The notes: generated by a model not told the origin, from the letters alone. A stretch of 64,000 nt of DNA from Acanthochlamys bracteata (GCA_019914995.1 CM034126.1:13955001-14019000), one strand, 5' to 3'. Shown: positions 1 through 13,923, counted from the stretch's first letter. Made by a program: numbers and translations.

Positions 1-393
1 TTATCCATCGACGTCTTTCGGAAGTGTTCTCAGGAAGGCTACGTGTACACGATCTAAGCAGGGTTTCTAACACCCCATGATTGATGCGGATACAAATATC
101 CAATATCTCTTTGAATTGCTATTGGATTTTGACAACAGTGGTGAAAGACAAAGGAAGTAATATGGAGAAAGATCTTAGAAAATGATTTGATAACTGACTA
201 CTGTTTTCAGTTCATAACTCGAACCCTAATATATAAATATTGCAGCGCCCCAACGCATTTTGACAATTTCAAAACTCAGATTTAACCTTTCAAATGTCAA
301 GTAATAACCTAGCGTAGCACATTAATCCCAAGCGTTTACGCTCACTTGTAACACTTATCAATTGCCAGTCTAGACAGAAAAACCCATTTCCAG
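1..393. other. 3' flank of CPSF100, no gene seen
   Basis: This stretch lies just beyond the CPSF100 stop codon, which is read on the minus strand. It probably holds that gene's 3' untranslated region and the start of the intergenic spacer. I see no conserved reading frame or RNA gene in it. Confidence 0.5.
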
Positions 394-3300
394 TCACAGC
401 AAGTAAAACTGTGAATACAATAGCTCACGAATCTTGTAGTATTCTTCACATAAAGGTCCTTCGATAAGCACTTGTTGAGCACCAGAACCACCTCCCTGTA
501 AAAGCTAAAAGTCAGTCAACTCCAAGACCATTACCAAAATAAGGTAACACTATTTTGGCATGGCATATGTCTTTGAATGACGAACATATAAAAGGTATGA
601 CCTTTTGGGCAGAATCGGTGATTTTGCGGAGCGTCACATAGTCACCACATCGTAAAGCACCACCACCAGCAAACTCCACCTGAAATAGGTAAAAGGTAGT
701 ACACGAACATATGAGCTTAAAATGTACTCAACCTCCTCTATGATCAACACTCTTATTACGCAAACTATTTTAGATACCAGACATATTATGTATATCAGAC
801 CACATGAAATAGAGGCAAACATGTTTATACCTCATTTGCATGAGAAACAGCTAAGCATACATGCAAGGAAGTTATCTTGATACTTGAATTCTGCTTCACA
901 GTCAAACCTTTGAATTTGGATATGACGCTCACTCCCAAGACATTCATCACGTTTCACAAAATATAAACAAGGTAGCAAGTATCATGATGTTCAGACAGCA
1001 TACCTGAATGCCTTTGCTGGATAGGAATTGCTTGAAATCTGCTAACTTCAGGTCCCCAACAAGAACGGATTTGTGGACAGGAGGAGTGGAAGCAAGGGGG
1101 AGAAGACACAACATGTCATCAGTTTTTCCAACCTCAGCGTCAGTCCAAGATACCTCATATTCACCAAGCTGCAAGCAGTTGTTCAATACTTAATAATGTG
1201 CATGCTAACACAAGAAGAAGGCTAATGCTTAAAGATATTGACTATTTGATGTAAATAACTTCAATGATAGACCACAATAGAGATACTCAAAAATATCCAC
1301 CAACATAATGAAATATTCTCAAAGACATGTTTCCTTTCAAAAATTACTTTTTTATATACATCATTCTACCTGCGCAACTAGCACCTGAACGAGAAATGTC
1401 TCCACTAATCTTTTTCCCAGTTACACTTTCCAAGATCAAGGTTGAAGAGTTGCATGTACTATAATGGTGAAACGGAATACTCAAAAGAGGATCGTGATAT
1501 CTTAAGCTGAAAAGTCATACTAGCAGCTAACCGATAACTTTACCATCTATTTTTCTTTCCCTCAATTGGTGATACAACACTGTTCATATCAGATAATTTC
1601 AAACTTGCTCAATAGCCTCATAGAAGGAAAAGGTCAGCACCAAACCATAGGAAACCTAGAACTCTGCTAAATTGACGTGATGGAGAAGAACATACTTTCA
1701 CCCATTTGCATGCATAGCTCTTTCATCACAGAACAAAAGGATAAACTTGCTTTTGCAGTAACTAGTAACACAAAATATCAAAGAGGGGCTTACCTTCTTA
1801 AAAAGAACATTGCTCATTAACCTCTCTGAAAGTTGCACCTGAAATGAGAAGAACCAAAACAACTTCTGCTAATGAGCCTTTCAGGACATCTGTAGTCTGA
1901 GAGCTTAAAGCAATATGAATGGAATCACAGCTTACTAAAAGTCATAAACAATGACCTTGTAAGCACACAAATCAGAAGTTACATCAATAGTTTCTTCAAT
2001 ATTTGGAGCATATACATGGGGGCAAACTTGTTTCAAGCAATGCTGCTTCAAATGTTCAGTAGCTTCAGCTGATCCATGAACCAGAACCTTAAGATAAACA
2101 ACACTGTTAGAGTTGACTGACAATGCAGGATATAGATTAAGTACTAGAAAATTCATCAGATAAAAAAAAAACAAATGTTTAAAAAGCTACCAAAAAATAT
2201 AACTTCAGATAATTCCTTTTCCTAAGTGACTACCACCTAAAGTTTCATTATCTTCAAAGACACTTGCTACCAGAAATGCAATCAGTTCCCATGCCTATCT
2301 TATAAGAAAGCTCGACTATTGATGATGATTCTATCTCAGCATTAGTTCAAATTAACTGAAGCGCCATAGCCACTTTGAAATAATGATGGCATGATCAGCA
2401 TGTGCATTTCACATTTAAGTGTACATCCATCAGACCGCTAAAAAATGCATACAGAACCATGAAAAAGGCTTCCCTGTGTCACAGTTCCAAAGTCTTCTTT
2501 ATATGGAAAAGTGTTTGCTGATTATGCGCCGGATATGGCTAATAATTTAACCACTACAGATACTTCTGATTACAATTTGAGTGATTTAGATTTCTGGTAC
2601 ATGAGAATGTTTTAATGACGAAAAACTTCGTTGTTAGTGCTCATCACGAGCCTAAAACAACTTCTACATATAAGTCATGATGTTTATATTCAACTTAAAC
2701 TTGCATGAAGAATGCTATTGTATAAACACAACATTCCTTGCCATGCCTGAAAAGGTATAAGATTCATTTTTAGAGTACAGTCTGATGGTTGCTATGAGGC
2801 TTATTATTTACATAGAAAAAACCATAAAATTATAAAGCAATAGAGTAATAAGCATCTTCATTTATGCAGATCTATAAGATTAGACAAAATAGATGCAAAC
2901 ACAATACATAAAAGTCTAGTTTAATTTATATAACTTACAAGCTTCAACGGTGCAACATGTGCCAAGATGGATTTTATTGAACGGCCATCAGACCGACCCT
3001 CAAAATCCATGTAAACTAAAGAGCACTTCACTTGAACCTGAAACAATCACAAAACCAATTAGCTTGGTTATTATTATTAGATGACATATTTGTTTGCTCC
3101 GAGTGCAGAATCCTCCTAACCATCACCAGGAAGAATCAAGGTAAAATCACCAACTAGATATCTAGTCAAAACCTTTATTTCTACCACCCGAAAGGATGAG
3201 CTTGCACTAGAAAATAGTTTGTTTCATTGATGCAATATCAGCTATAGTAGAGTTTCCGTGGTCTCAACAACAACTGATAGTATAACAGGTATGTATTGGA

Positions 3301-6300
3301 AAAACTAGTTGAAAATGTAACTAATTAACAAATATCTCAACAGCCTACTAACAGAATGAGGAAAACAGACACAATTAAGGACAGTGTAACAACTTTTCAA
3401 GCTCCTTTCAATTGCTTGTACCACAGCTTAAACAAATGAATGTAGGCATGCACTTACAGTCAACTCACTAGAAACAACTTTGGATGGCATGGTATCAAGG
3501 AGCAAATTAGCAGAGTTTTCATCAAGTTTACCATCTATATCACCTCCCTGAAAATTAAAATTTCAGAAGGTTTAAGCATAATGGAAAAAATATATTAAGT
3601 GGAAGAAAACTAAATTTTAAAAAAAAAAATTGACATACAAGAAACTTGACAAAATTTTACAGGCTATTGAGCATCGATTTACCAAATACTACAGTATAAA
3701 TAAACCTGTTGGAATTAAGATAAAATACTTCACTTTATTGTGAGGTAACTTCTTCATATTGTATAAGTAAAGCATGTGTAAATTTCTCCAATGGCACCAT
3801 TAAATCTGTTCCAACATGAATAAACTAAGCATGCCTTTCTAAGCAGCTGCCACAGGACCATCATATTAACCTACCAGCAAAAGTTACTACTTCGATATCG
3901 ATTAGAGAATAACCCTGGCGATAGAATTGGCATCCATAATCTCGTACTAAGGAAATAGCAATACTGAGACATGGCAATCATCTGAACTGTAAACTACCAG
4001 AAAAGAAATTCTTTAGAGAAGCCTTACTTACTTTTTACCCATGAGTTACTCTACTATCCAATTTAGAGTTGCTAAGTGTAGAAACTCGCTAAGTCGGTTC
4101 ATTACAAAAATTTCCACAATCTAATTGTAAAAATATAATTTCATCCAGATATCCTATCGTCATTCAAAAGTTTAAGTAAATTACTGAGTTTCACAAAAAT
4201 AATAAATAAATAATAAATGAAAAAAAATCAAGTATAAGCATATAACTCTCTTCCTGCAATTCATAGAGACATTAATCAGTAAAAGGCATGTACTTATGTG
4301 GGTTCTTTAGAAACATAATCAAGTAACAGCTATAATGACACTGAAACTGACAGGGACAGATCCAGGATCCATGTCTTCATCCTTGAGTACATAGTCGTCA
4401 GGATCGATAACCTCGCCAAAATCATCCCAATTAGCTGAGTTCTCAAAATATGGAAACATAGGAGCAACACTTGCTGATGGGGGCACAAAACCGTCGATTA
4501 AAACATCCCGATGCCCAACTAAAAGTGAATGAGCTACTGCAAAGTCCAGAATTTGTAAGTAGTCGTTAGTATATGCAATAAAGTTTGTGCATACAACAAA
4601 AATTACTCACCACAGATTCAAACATAAAAATAACAAAAAAAGGACTATAGAAAATTTTGAATAAGCATAAAGAACAAATCAACATATCCAGAGTGAGAAT
4701 ACCATCAGATGAAACATGGGCTGAACCTGCGTCAATTTCCATATTGTCAGCTGCTTTAATATCATGGGTTGACCTTGATTCTTCTTCCTTGACAAGACTA
4801 GCTTTTAGAGCTTCCTCTTTCTTAATTCTGCTTTGTTCCTCTTCATAGGCTTTCAGCTCATCTCCAACTAATGGAATCCTTTTACTCATAGTAACTTTTA
4901 CAGCTTTAGGAGGTGGATCAACTTGAAGCATCCGCGCAAGTGTACCAAACTATAGCAAGATCAACGCAAAGCAATGAAGGGAGGGAAGCATAAAAGTTAA
5001 TAATGGACAAAGAGAATGTGCAAACAGATGTGATTATAACCAAATATATTTTCATTTGGTGAAAGTCCAAAGCTATTTTACAGCACAGTACCGTTCACCA
5101 ACTTATATATGAATAAGTCTTATGAGAATGTTCAAATAAGAAATAATAGTAAGTGTACTCAACAATAAATGAGATTGTCAAATTACACTAGAACTATTTT
5201 ACATGAATGTACTTAATCACATAAGAGGCTACATATCCTTTTGTATGCATAACAGTGGCCAAAGTACAAAAGTTGAACCTTTCAAGTCAATACCTGGCCT
5301 CTTTCAGTGAAAAGAACAAGATTTTTTGCTTCTGCTGCCCATTCAGCAAATATATCATGCGAGAAACCAACCTCCAAACTGGCCATAGAAGCTAAAACAA
5401 CCTGAATACAAGAACAGAATCCATTCAAAACATCATGAAACTCAAGTATGCAGAATGCCAGAGCTAACCTTTGGACCATCAGCTACTTTATCAAGCTCAT
5501 TTCTGTTGATTAGAAGTGTGACATTCCTGCAATTTCGGTAACTACTTGTGAGACATGCACGTTCTGATTATCCAAACACAAAAATATAAACTGGCAGGTT
5601 GTCATAGAGCAGCCCATTTGACAGCTCAGCTTTTAGTATTTAAATAATCATTTTGAAAGCTCACGAACATTTTTGGCAAAGCAGTTCATGCAGTTAAAAT
5701 GATATCAGGAAGAGAAAACCTAGTGAGACAAACATTGAACTATTTGAGTAAGCGTCAACAAGAGAGTATTTCCTCCTACTGGAGGCCTATTCCACCAAAG
5801 GAAAGAAGGCTTGCAAAGAAGGCTCACATAGCTTTCTGTTAATAACCACCTTGAAATTAACATGGATAGCAGCAGCTTTGTAGCTTTAGGAACGTCATCA
5901 TGTTTATATTTCAGATTATGGGCACCTTTAAAATTCTTGCAGATAGATAAAATGGAAAAGGAACACAGTAAACAAATGTCAGTCAATATGTTGTTGGTAA
6001 AGATAAATTTCATAGCTAATGGTGCTAACAAAGATAAAATCATAGCTAATACTTACTTCAACAAAAAAGCATTTTCTCTTGTATGTTCAAAAGATTTTGC
6101 AATTGAGTCATTCATCCATTCAAGGAAGCTCTTGATGAAATCAATTGTGCTTGTAGCAACACTTGTGAGAAAAAAAATTGGGAAACTCAGATGCCGTTCA
6201 GCCCAACACTGAAAATGCACCAAAGTATTAGTCAGTTAAAATCTAATATCAAAAGCAGGCTGAAGATCAGCTGGCAGATTAACCTGTTCCAGTATTAAAA

Positions 6301-8204
6301 TAAGTTCCAACACCCTCCCAGCTGTATCAACAGGAAGGAGTACATTCCCATCTGCTCGTAGAGCATTAACAATTGCATCTGGAGAAGAAACAACAACTAA
6401 TAACTTAAAAGTAAAAAAACCCTTTCACAGCCACTGAGTCAATGATGTTTGGTACTTAAACTATTAGAGAGTGGGACAAATTTAACTTAATTAGAGTCGT
6501 AGCCCCTCGTCTACCACTACGACTCACAGAAAGGGATGCCCTACAACAAACTGACAGTGGAAGAGCTATTCTAACTGACAACATAAATGGCTGAACATAA
6601 GTGAATTGCAATGAAATCAATGTAATAAAAATTAAATTATAAAAAAAAGCAGCACAAGATAATAAAATTACCAAGGAATTCATGCTCCCTCTGGCGCTTG
6701 GAAAGTTGATTGTTTAGAGCATTGTATGCATCAGTTATTAGTACAGCTGGACGGACAAAGGATTCCAACACAGTCCCATTCAAGAGCCTAGCAATCGAAT
6801 TTATAAGATTTGTCCAAAAAGTGAAGGAAAATTGTCTGTTAGTCATCTGTATAGAGATGGATAACCTTTCTTTACGATGGTTAAAGTCAACAGCATATAC
6901 TACATCCTCTCCGTCCTTTGTAATCTTCCAAATAGTGCCACCAAGAAGATGCCCAGCCACATGTGGTGCAATAACAATACCTTCTCCTTTGTCTATAAGA
7001 AGCCGAAAGAAAATAAATAGTTGAAATTTTAAAATGGCACCAAACTCTTTTCAGTGAATGCCACGTAAGAACGGTTAACACTCACCGGACAGATGACAAT
7101 TCTGGGAGTATGTCAATCTTGTAACTGTTTGAAAAGCAGAATCAATGTCATCTAGTGTGAACAAATCAAAATCTGAAACTTGCTGCAAAAGAGAAGAGTA
7201 TAGCATTATACAAGCAGAAAACTAGGAAAACGTAGTCGACTGGTATTACAGTTAAAGAAGAGGAACAAGTACTCTGCATGCAGAAGTAAACAGCTTGATT
7301 TACCAATTTATGCGTAAATATGTACATGGCAGTAGCTATGCAATTGCATCAAAACATGTCCAGTAAATATACACCTTTACAAAAGGATCCAGACAATATG
7401 TTATGATGATCTAAAGATGAATCGAAATGATAGTTCTAGCTTCATTAGCAGAAGTTGTATAATCAAATCTCCATTTTGTGTGCTCCTGTGAGTGTGGCAA
7501 CAAATCTGGAGCAACTGCTATGATAGAGCATACCTTACGAGAAATATAGTGATCATACATGGTCAAGAGTCCGAGTCTATACACAGGCTCCGTTGCATAA
7601 ACTGGAGCAGAGAGCCCGAGGTGTTTCATGGCATATGGTAAGGCACCGAGATGAAGAATATCCGGATGTGATAGTAGAACAGCATCAACTTTTGAAGCAA
7701 CCCTGGAAATCAAAGCAATCATACCCACAACTACAGATTGCTTCACAGAACGCAATAATAGTACAATATCCTCCTTCACAGCAGGTATTAGTTCCATTTG
7801 CTTTAAAAATTACAGTAACGACACCTCATGATGTCCTGATGAGGAACAACTACAGCAATCCCGCTGTAAATAAATGAGAAATTTATACAAATTTGCAACA
7901 GAACATTCTAATTTGTACGAAGCAGCAGAGGAATTTCTATAACAAGATGAATCAGAACAAGTTTAGAGCTCTCGATCTTTCTCCATTCTCACACACACTT
8001 GATTTTCAGAATCGACGATAATAATTTCAACTAGACTAAGAAGGAGATTGATAACCTGGAGAGAGGGGAGAGAAGGTTGAGATCGAACTGATCATTCCAT
8101 CCACAGTCCATGAGAAGATTGAATCCATCGACGGAGACGAGATAACACAGCGGGTTCTCGTTGTACACGCCGCACACAGGCGTAACCTGCACTGAAGTTC
8201 CCAT
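394..8204 (-). CDS. CPSF100: Cleavage and polyadenylation specificity factor subunit 2 (CPSF100)
   Basis: This is the 100-kDa CPSF subunit, a nuclear partner of the CPSF73 endonuclease in mRNA 3'-end cleavage and polyadenylation. Exons on the minus strand: 8056-8204, 7534-7702, 7086-7182, 6866-6992, 6672-6787, 6284-6378, 6057-6208, 5469-5526, 5294-5401, 4703-4949, 4352-4518, 3458-3547, 2939-3037, 1956-2087, 1794-1838, 1004-1168, 602-679 and 394-495. They sum to 2,196 nt (731 residues), close to the plant family length, and all junctions are GT-AG and in frame. The N-terminus ([19 protein letters not shown]) and C-terminus (LLYSQFYLL) are typical of the family. The metallo-beta-lactamase motif is degenerate ([12 protein letters not shown], about residues 61-72) where CPSF73 has HxHxDH, so this subunit is expected to be non-catalytic. 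The beta-CASP region follows, then an acidic, Lys/Glu-rich linker around residues 380-440. The start is the ATG at 8202-8204. No break was seen. Confidence 0.97.
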
Positions 8205-8344
8205 TTTAACTCTTGTCTTTCTCTTTCCCCGGTAGCCGGAAACCGGCGGCGACGGCGAGCGCAGACCGAGGAACGAGCAAGGAGTGAGCGAGAAGCCGAG
8301 CAATGGTTTTCCAGAGGTTTATTTGGGGAAAATGTTGGGGGTAA

Positions 8345-8369
8345 TGGGCTGTACGTTTACAAATGGGCT
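8345..8369. promoter_or_regulatory. Paired Site II (TGGGCT) motifs in the CPSF100/F-box divergent promoter
   Basis: Two TGGGCT hexamers at 8345-8350 and 8364-8369 lie between the divergent CPSF100 and F-box genes. Site II motifs (TGGGCC/T) are known TCP-binding elements of plant housekeeping genes. Their use here is inferred from position and pairing only. Confidence 0.45.
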
Positions 8370-8506
8370 TACTGTTGTAAATTGGCCTAATAAAAACCGT
8401 TCGTTTAAGGAATCTCTCTTTTTATTTATTATTATTCGCGATGAAATGAAATTGCAAAGAACACGCGAAAAAGATCGGCCGCCCGAGACGATAGCTCCTG
8501 AGAAAG

Positions 8507-9321
8507 GTTAGTTCTTCCCTTCTTTCCCACGATTCAGCAATAACACTTCAGATTTAAGGATGACTTTGCCCCATTGAGATTTGGTTTCGTTGTTTTTGAA
8601 TCACTATCTGTTGATGTTGCTTCAGATTGCTTGCGTCTGTGTGTGCGCTTGCAATTCTGGAGCTGGATTTTAAGCAATTGTTTAAGACATATTGATGAAT
8701 TGAGTGTAATTGATCAATTAATCATGTTCTTTCCAAAGTACTAGCGCTTGTGTGTAATAGTATATGACTACCGAACTATTTGTTATTCTGTATGATTTTT
8801 CAAACAAATTGAGATCTTGGTGCTTGCGGTAAGGCAATTGTTCATTATTCAGTTTCATTCGCATAGGTTTTGTGGTACCACCAGAAAAGCATTAATTACT
8901 TGGTTTCCAGAGAACTTCCATCATTGCAAAACATGTAGAGTTCCTTCTTGAACTGCCTGTAGTTTTTGGAGAGTGTGTTTTTGTAAACGTTTGCAAATAA
9001 TATTGATGTGATTCATGTGATTAAAATTTTGAAGCAATCTTTGTACTCAGAGCATAGCAGAACTAGTACCATCTTATTGCAGCATTGTGTTACCGGACAA
9101 CTGCTAAATTCCTTTATAATTCTTCCTAAGTCCTCTTTGGCTTGATTTAGAAGTTAGACATCATTGCATTGAGCATACCCCTTGCTCAGAACATGTTATC
9201 CATATTATTACAGGCACCTGACTGTAACTTTTAATTTTTAGTTCTAGACAATTAAGCAGTTATTTTTTTGCTCTTTGTGATGAGAATGAGCATGATAGCT
9301 TTCTCATTACTCATTATGCAG
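8507..9321 (+). other. Probable 5'-UTR intron of the SKIP4-like gene
   Basis: A donor (AAAG|GTTAG, GT at 8507-8508) follows a GC-rich leader, and a good acceptor (TTATGCAG) ends at 9321, 92 bases before the ATG. The stretch between is T-rich with no long frame, as expected of a plant leader intron. Transcript evidence is lacking. Confidence 0.5.
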
Positions 9322-9413
9322 ATCTAAGATATACATGCAGTGAAGTCTGCTTTAAGAGTTTTGAGATTGGCCAAGACGAGGGATTGAATTATGTTTCACT
9401 CAAGGTTGACGTG

Positions 9414-10787
9414 ATGGAGAATAGAACAAATGAATCATCTTTGTCAGTGCCCCTAATCGATGGCCTTCCTGATGACCTAGCTCTTCGATGCCTCGTAAGG
9501 GTTCCCCTAGAGTATCATCATCTTCTTGCATGCGTTTCAAGGAGATGGAGGGATCTAGTATCCAGTGAAGAATGGATATCTTGCCGCAAAAGGAATAATT
9601 TGGAGGAAACATGGATCTTTGCATTATGTAGAGATCCATTCCAAGGGCACTGCTGCTACGCATTGGACCCATGTTCTACAAGAAGGTGTTGGAAGCCTGT
9701 CACTGTCTTCCCCCCTAACTGTGTAAATAGGGCAGGCATGTCTTTTGAAGCTATAGAGAGTAAACTATACCTTTTTGGTGGTTGTACATGGGCGAATGAT
9801 GCTTCAGGTCAAGTCTATTGCTATAATGCTGCTATCAATAAATGGGCGGAAGCTAAGTCAATGCCAACTCCTAGGTACATTTTTGAGTTTTAATCCTAAA
9901 GTTTCAACGAAGTTCTTTTTCGTTGGATGAGCATGAGAATTGTATACTTAGTTCACTATTTTGATGCCCAAGAAGTCCTACCTGATTATTAGTAATTTCA
10001 CAATGATATGCTAAAAACAAAACTATGATCTTATTCAAATAGAATTTTTCTATTTCGGATGTAGTCTCCCGGAGAAGAAAAATAAATAATAAAGAGGGAA
10101 AAGGAAGTCCTTCTGTATTTTCTTTTTTTCTCCAGATTGAAGTATCTTGTGTTAAAATGTGTCTTAACAACTGTATTCAGGTCTTTCTTTGCATCTGCTG
10201 CTCTGGACAAGAAGCTGTACGTTACTGGTGGGCTTGGATTGGAAGTTGACACTTTGAAGACATGGGATATCTATGATCCGGGTCCAAATGAATGGGAATC
10301 AACTATTTTTCCATCACTCTCCCCAGATATTCGAAAATTCTTCTTCATAGATGGTAAAATTTACAGCATTCATAAGAAGTGGGATGAAGAACAATATGCT
10401 AGCGTTTATGATCCTGCTTGTCAAACCTCAGAGAGACTTAGTAATGAACTATCTTACTGTTTACGTGGGCCCACTGTTGTAGTAGATGGTAACGTTTACT
10501 TACTGGATGAAACTAGCGGCACTAGGCTAATGATGTGGAGAAAGGATGCAAAAGAATGGGTGGCACTTGGCAGGCTTTCACCAGCACTTGCAAGGCCGCC
10601 TTGCCAGCTTGTGGCTGTGGGAAGGAATATTGCTGTGATCGGAAATGGTCTGAGCACATTGGTCATAGATGTAGATAAAGCAATCAAGAGACTTGAGGCA
10701 GGCGGTGCAGGAGTGTTGATTACCTCATCTATCATGCCTAAATTACTCGACATGGCCATTCTAAGCTGTGCAAATGTTACCATATGA
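9414..10787 (+). CDS. SKIP4: F-box/kelch-repeat protein, SKIP4-like
   Basis: Predicted substrate-recognition subunit of an SCF (SKP1-cullin-F-box) E3 ubiquitin ligase. Coding exons are 9414-9874 and 10181-10787, 355 residues; the intron splits an Arg codon (CCTAG|GT ... CAG|G). The N-terminal F-box is visible at about residues 13-55 (LIDGLPDDLALRCLVRVPLE, then CVSRRWRDLV). It is followed by kelch-type blades: KLYLFGGCTW about residue 115, KLYVTGGLGL early in exon 2, and KIYSIHKKWD and NVYLLDETSG later. The sequence LMMWRKDAKEWVALGRLSP and the Cys-rich C-terminus resemble Arabidopsis SKIP4 as I remember it. The start is the ATG at 9414; the frame also extends upstream without an ATG. It is divergently arranged with CPSF100, with an inferred leader intron. 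The target protein is unknown. Confidence 0.88.
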
Positions 10788-12382
10788 AAACCTAAGTGAT
10801 ATATTGCTGTATCAATCTTCTTTGTGTAAATAAACCTGTGGTATTACTCAAATGTTGTACATGAACTTGTTTGATTTGATTCACGGAGACTTGGAGTGGC
10901 ATATATTTGTAAGTTGCACTATTTCATCCCCCGGTTGTTGCGTTTGAGGAGTTAGTGCTCACAAAGGTTTTGCATATTTTTATCGTATATAAACAAGATT
11001 TCAAACAGCAATGGGATCATTTTTTCTGCCAATATTTCGTACACTTCTATTTTGAAATGTTTTTATGTACCGGAAGTCACATAAAACTTGAGTTTTTGAA
11101 AAATAAATTTAATAAATTAAATTAAATATTAAATATTTAATAAAAATAAATTTTTATATTAATAGTAAGTTTTAAAATTAAATTTAAAAAGTTTTTTATA
11201 AAAAAAATTTATTTTAATTTTTTTATTTATTTTATATTAAAAATGAGTTTTAAAATAATAAAATTTTTGGTGTAAAAAAACACGAGCATAAAACATTATT
11301 CCAACAACCGTGGTATCATATTTTCAGCAAAATTTCAACAAAAATTAAAATATTTGGCAATATCTATCACAATTTGTAAATTTTATTTTAATTTTTTATT
11401 TTTTCAACACTAGTATTAGAGTCGAGTAGCACATGTGTTTTGATAATAACATACTCGAACAAACGCAATTCTTTGATCGAAGTATAAAATTAAAAGGACA
11501 CACTAGTATCAACTTATTTGATCGAACAAACACCGGTATCTATAAAATTAAATCTAAAAATCTCGCGGCTATTTTTTATCGACATATGCACTCTAAAAAT
11601 CAAAAATATATTTTTATTATATATATAATTTTTTATTTTGTAAATTAGCAAGTTCATTTTAAAAGCTTAAATTTTTTTTTTTTTCAAAGGCTCAGAAGAA
11701 ATCCCGAAAAGCAATTCCAAAATGATCCCTAACCCGGAAAACCAAAAAACAAAATTGCCATACGAATATAATACACTTTTTTTTTATTTCAAAAAATAAT
11801 TTTTAATACATCTTTTTAAACATTTAAAAAATTATTTTAAATTTAAAATATAGAAAAATTCTTCGTAAAAATTTTTTTATTACTTATTTTTATTTTATAA
11901 AAAAATTATTTTAAAAAGAAATAAAAATATTTTTTGTTTAAAATAAATTTTAATTTAAAAGCACTCACAACGCATGTATTTGGTTTCTGTTTTTCCTTTT
12001 GCAATTTTTTCACATTTTAATTCAAAGCACCACAAATTACTCGGTTAACCCAGCCCGCTTTTAATCCAGGTAATTCCCATCCCCTCATTAATTTGTCGTG
12101 AAAAATCAACACATGAAATATTTTGGCATATAGAGCCAAATATAAAGACAATTTGATGGAAGCTGTCTTGTTGTTTTATATATACATGACAGAATGATAA
12201 TACTTAACGTTAGTTGATAATTTTGACAAAATTTGAACAACAACTTGTAGAGGACTTCAATTCACTACACATTCATAACTTTCATTTACTAATTCCTCAT
12301 TGTTTTATCTTTAAAATAAAGAAAACCTGGTTCAGGCATTTCAACAAACACTTGCTGTGCACCAGCATGCATTCCACCGCGT
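10788..12382. other. AT-rich intergenic spacer
   Basis: This holds the 3' flank of the F-box gene, then long A/T runs at about 11080-11280 and 11780-11960 with the composition of the MITE-like elements found elsewhere in the window. The part from about 12200 is probably the 3' UTR of the LYR-motif gene. No coding signal was seen. Confidence 0.5.
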
Positions 12383-12765
12383 TCAGCTTCTACAAATTTC
12401 CTTCAGTCGATCAGCTGCTTTCTGATCCACATTATACTGTGAAAACAATTACAACACAAATCATTCGCAACATACTTCATAATCCAACTTTCATTTTCTC
12501 TAGTCAATCAATTAACAAGAAAAAGAAAATCAAATAAAACAGTAGAGAGAGAGAGAGATAAAGTGCAGACCTTGTTGAGGACCCAGATAGAATGGTCGTA
12601 AGCTCTACGAAGGAGTTCATCAAGATTACCTGGATCCTCAATGTCACGGTAGTTGACGAAATTTTCTCTAGCGTACTTGGCGTAGTACGGCTGTGTCTCT
12701 ACCGGAAGGTGCCGCACCAAACGCAGCACCGCTCTGTAAGCTCGCAGCGCTGCTGCTGCCGCCAT
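12383..12765 (-). CDS. LYR-motif (LYRM) small mitochondrial protein
   Basis: Two exons, 12571-12765 and 12383-12436, encode 82 residues; the junction (AACAAG|GTCTGC, then CACAG|TATAAT) is in phase. The N-terminus reads as a short LYR-type helix (LRAYRAVLRLVRHLP), with L-R-A-Y in place of a strict L-Y-R. It is followed by PYYAKYARENFVNYR and a C-terminal helix ending KEICRS. LYRM proteins bind mitochondrial acyl carrier protein and help assemble Fe-S proteins or respiratory complexes; which client this one serves cannot be told. It resembles the small plant LYR protein At3g19508 from memory. The start is the ATG at 12763-12765. A (GA)n tract lies just inside the intron. Confidence 0.85.
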
Positions 12766-13077
12766 GCCTTACTCTAATATTCTATCAAGTAAATCTCTGC
12801 TTCTGTGCTTTACTGATGATTCCTGCTGCTGCTGTGTAAAATGCCTAATAGACCTTCTGGTTGCATGCTTTGTTTGGGGCACAAGAGACATATAAATCCG
12901 TATAGAGCTTATTATTTCATCTTAAATTATTTCAATAAATATTTTATTCAATCAAAATTTCACCTATTACTTACTTTATATGTTTTAAAAGTTTATTTTT
13001 ATGAACTCACTTATTATTCACTTTTTCATAACTTACTTTCAGATAAGTAGTAACGCATTGTCCATTTGGTCATACTA

Positions 13078-13310
13078 GACGTTTGAGATTGCTTTTTAAT
13101 TTAATTTAATTTTAATTTTTTATTTTATATTTTATAATAAATTTTTTATAATATTTGATAAATTTTTTTAATTAAAAAATAAATATTACGATCTTATATT
13201 ATTTATTTTTATATTTTGAAGTAAAAAAATAAAACTTATTTTAAAAAAATTAACTATAATTTATTTTTAAAAAATATTTTATAAGCACTTCTAAATATTT
13301 TTTCATAATA
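13078..13310. mobile_element. AT-rich MITE-like element
   Basis: The left end (GACGTTTGAGATTGCTTTT) and the right end (ATTTTATAAGCACTTCTAAA) are imperfect inverted copies of the terminal motif seen in clearer copies near 21.1, 59.4 and 59.9 kb. The interior is almost pure A/T with no coding capacity. Boundaries are approximate. Confidence 0.45.
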
Positions 13311-13859
13311 TTTTTGCTTTTTTAACCCATTTATGTAGATTCCTTCTCCAATTTTACAGAAAAATTCGATTAATATTTCCAAACATCAAATAATATATTT
13401 TAAATTTTGGATGTTATTGGATTTACAAACACTATTAGCCTAGATACCAAATATCATCTGATAGTTTTTATTTTATTTGACCAATCTTTACTTGTTTGTA
13501 TTCAATTTGCCATATTTTTTTGGGTCAATATCCAATAGAAAACCTTTGTTTTTCTTCAAATTTGATTACATATACAAAGATAAAAGATTCCATAGTTTTT
13601 AACTATATGCCCAACAAAAGTTCTTAATAAATGGAACCATCACAAAATAGAAAAAAAAAAACCAAAAAAAAAAGAGAAGAAAGAAACCCGGTCTCTATGC
13701 ACTCTTTCACACCAGCCCTAGTAATTAGTTTCTTTGGATAAATATCAAAGAAAATAAACTTGTATGGAAACAAATTAGGTAGTTTTTATTGGTGCTTGAA
13801 AAAGGAAAACTTTCTTAAAATGCTATTGAAGTACTTCAAACACAACTCAATTCTCTGAC

Positions 13860-13866
13860 TATATAT
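13860..13866 (+). promoter_or_regulatory. TATA box of the small single-exon gene
   Basis: TATATAT lies 58 bases upstream of the ATG at 13924, which would give a leader of about 30 nt. This is inferred from position. Confidence 0.35.
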
Positions 13867-13923
13867 CTTTCCTGATTTCAACAAACTGAAATACTGCATA
13901 GGAATCAAACTCTAGGCCTTCCA

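Larger units (their letters stand above)
12766..13923. other. Spacer between divergent LYRM and small-protein genes
   Basis: This contains the presumed promoters of both flanking genes and an AT-rich MITE-like element (13078-13310). A TATATAT at 13860-13866 lies about 60 bases before the next ATG. No further gene was seen. Confidence 0.5.
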
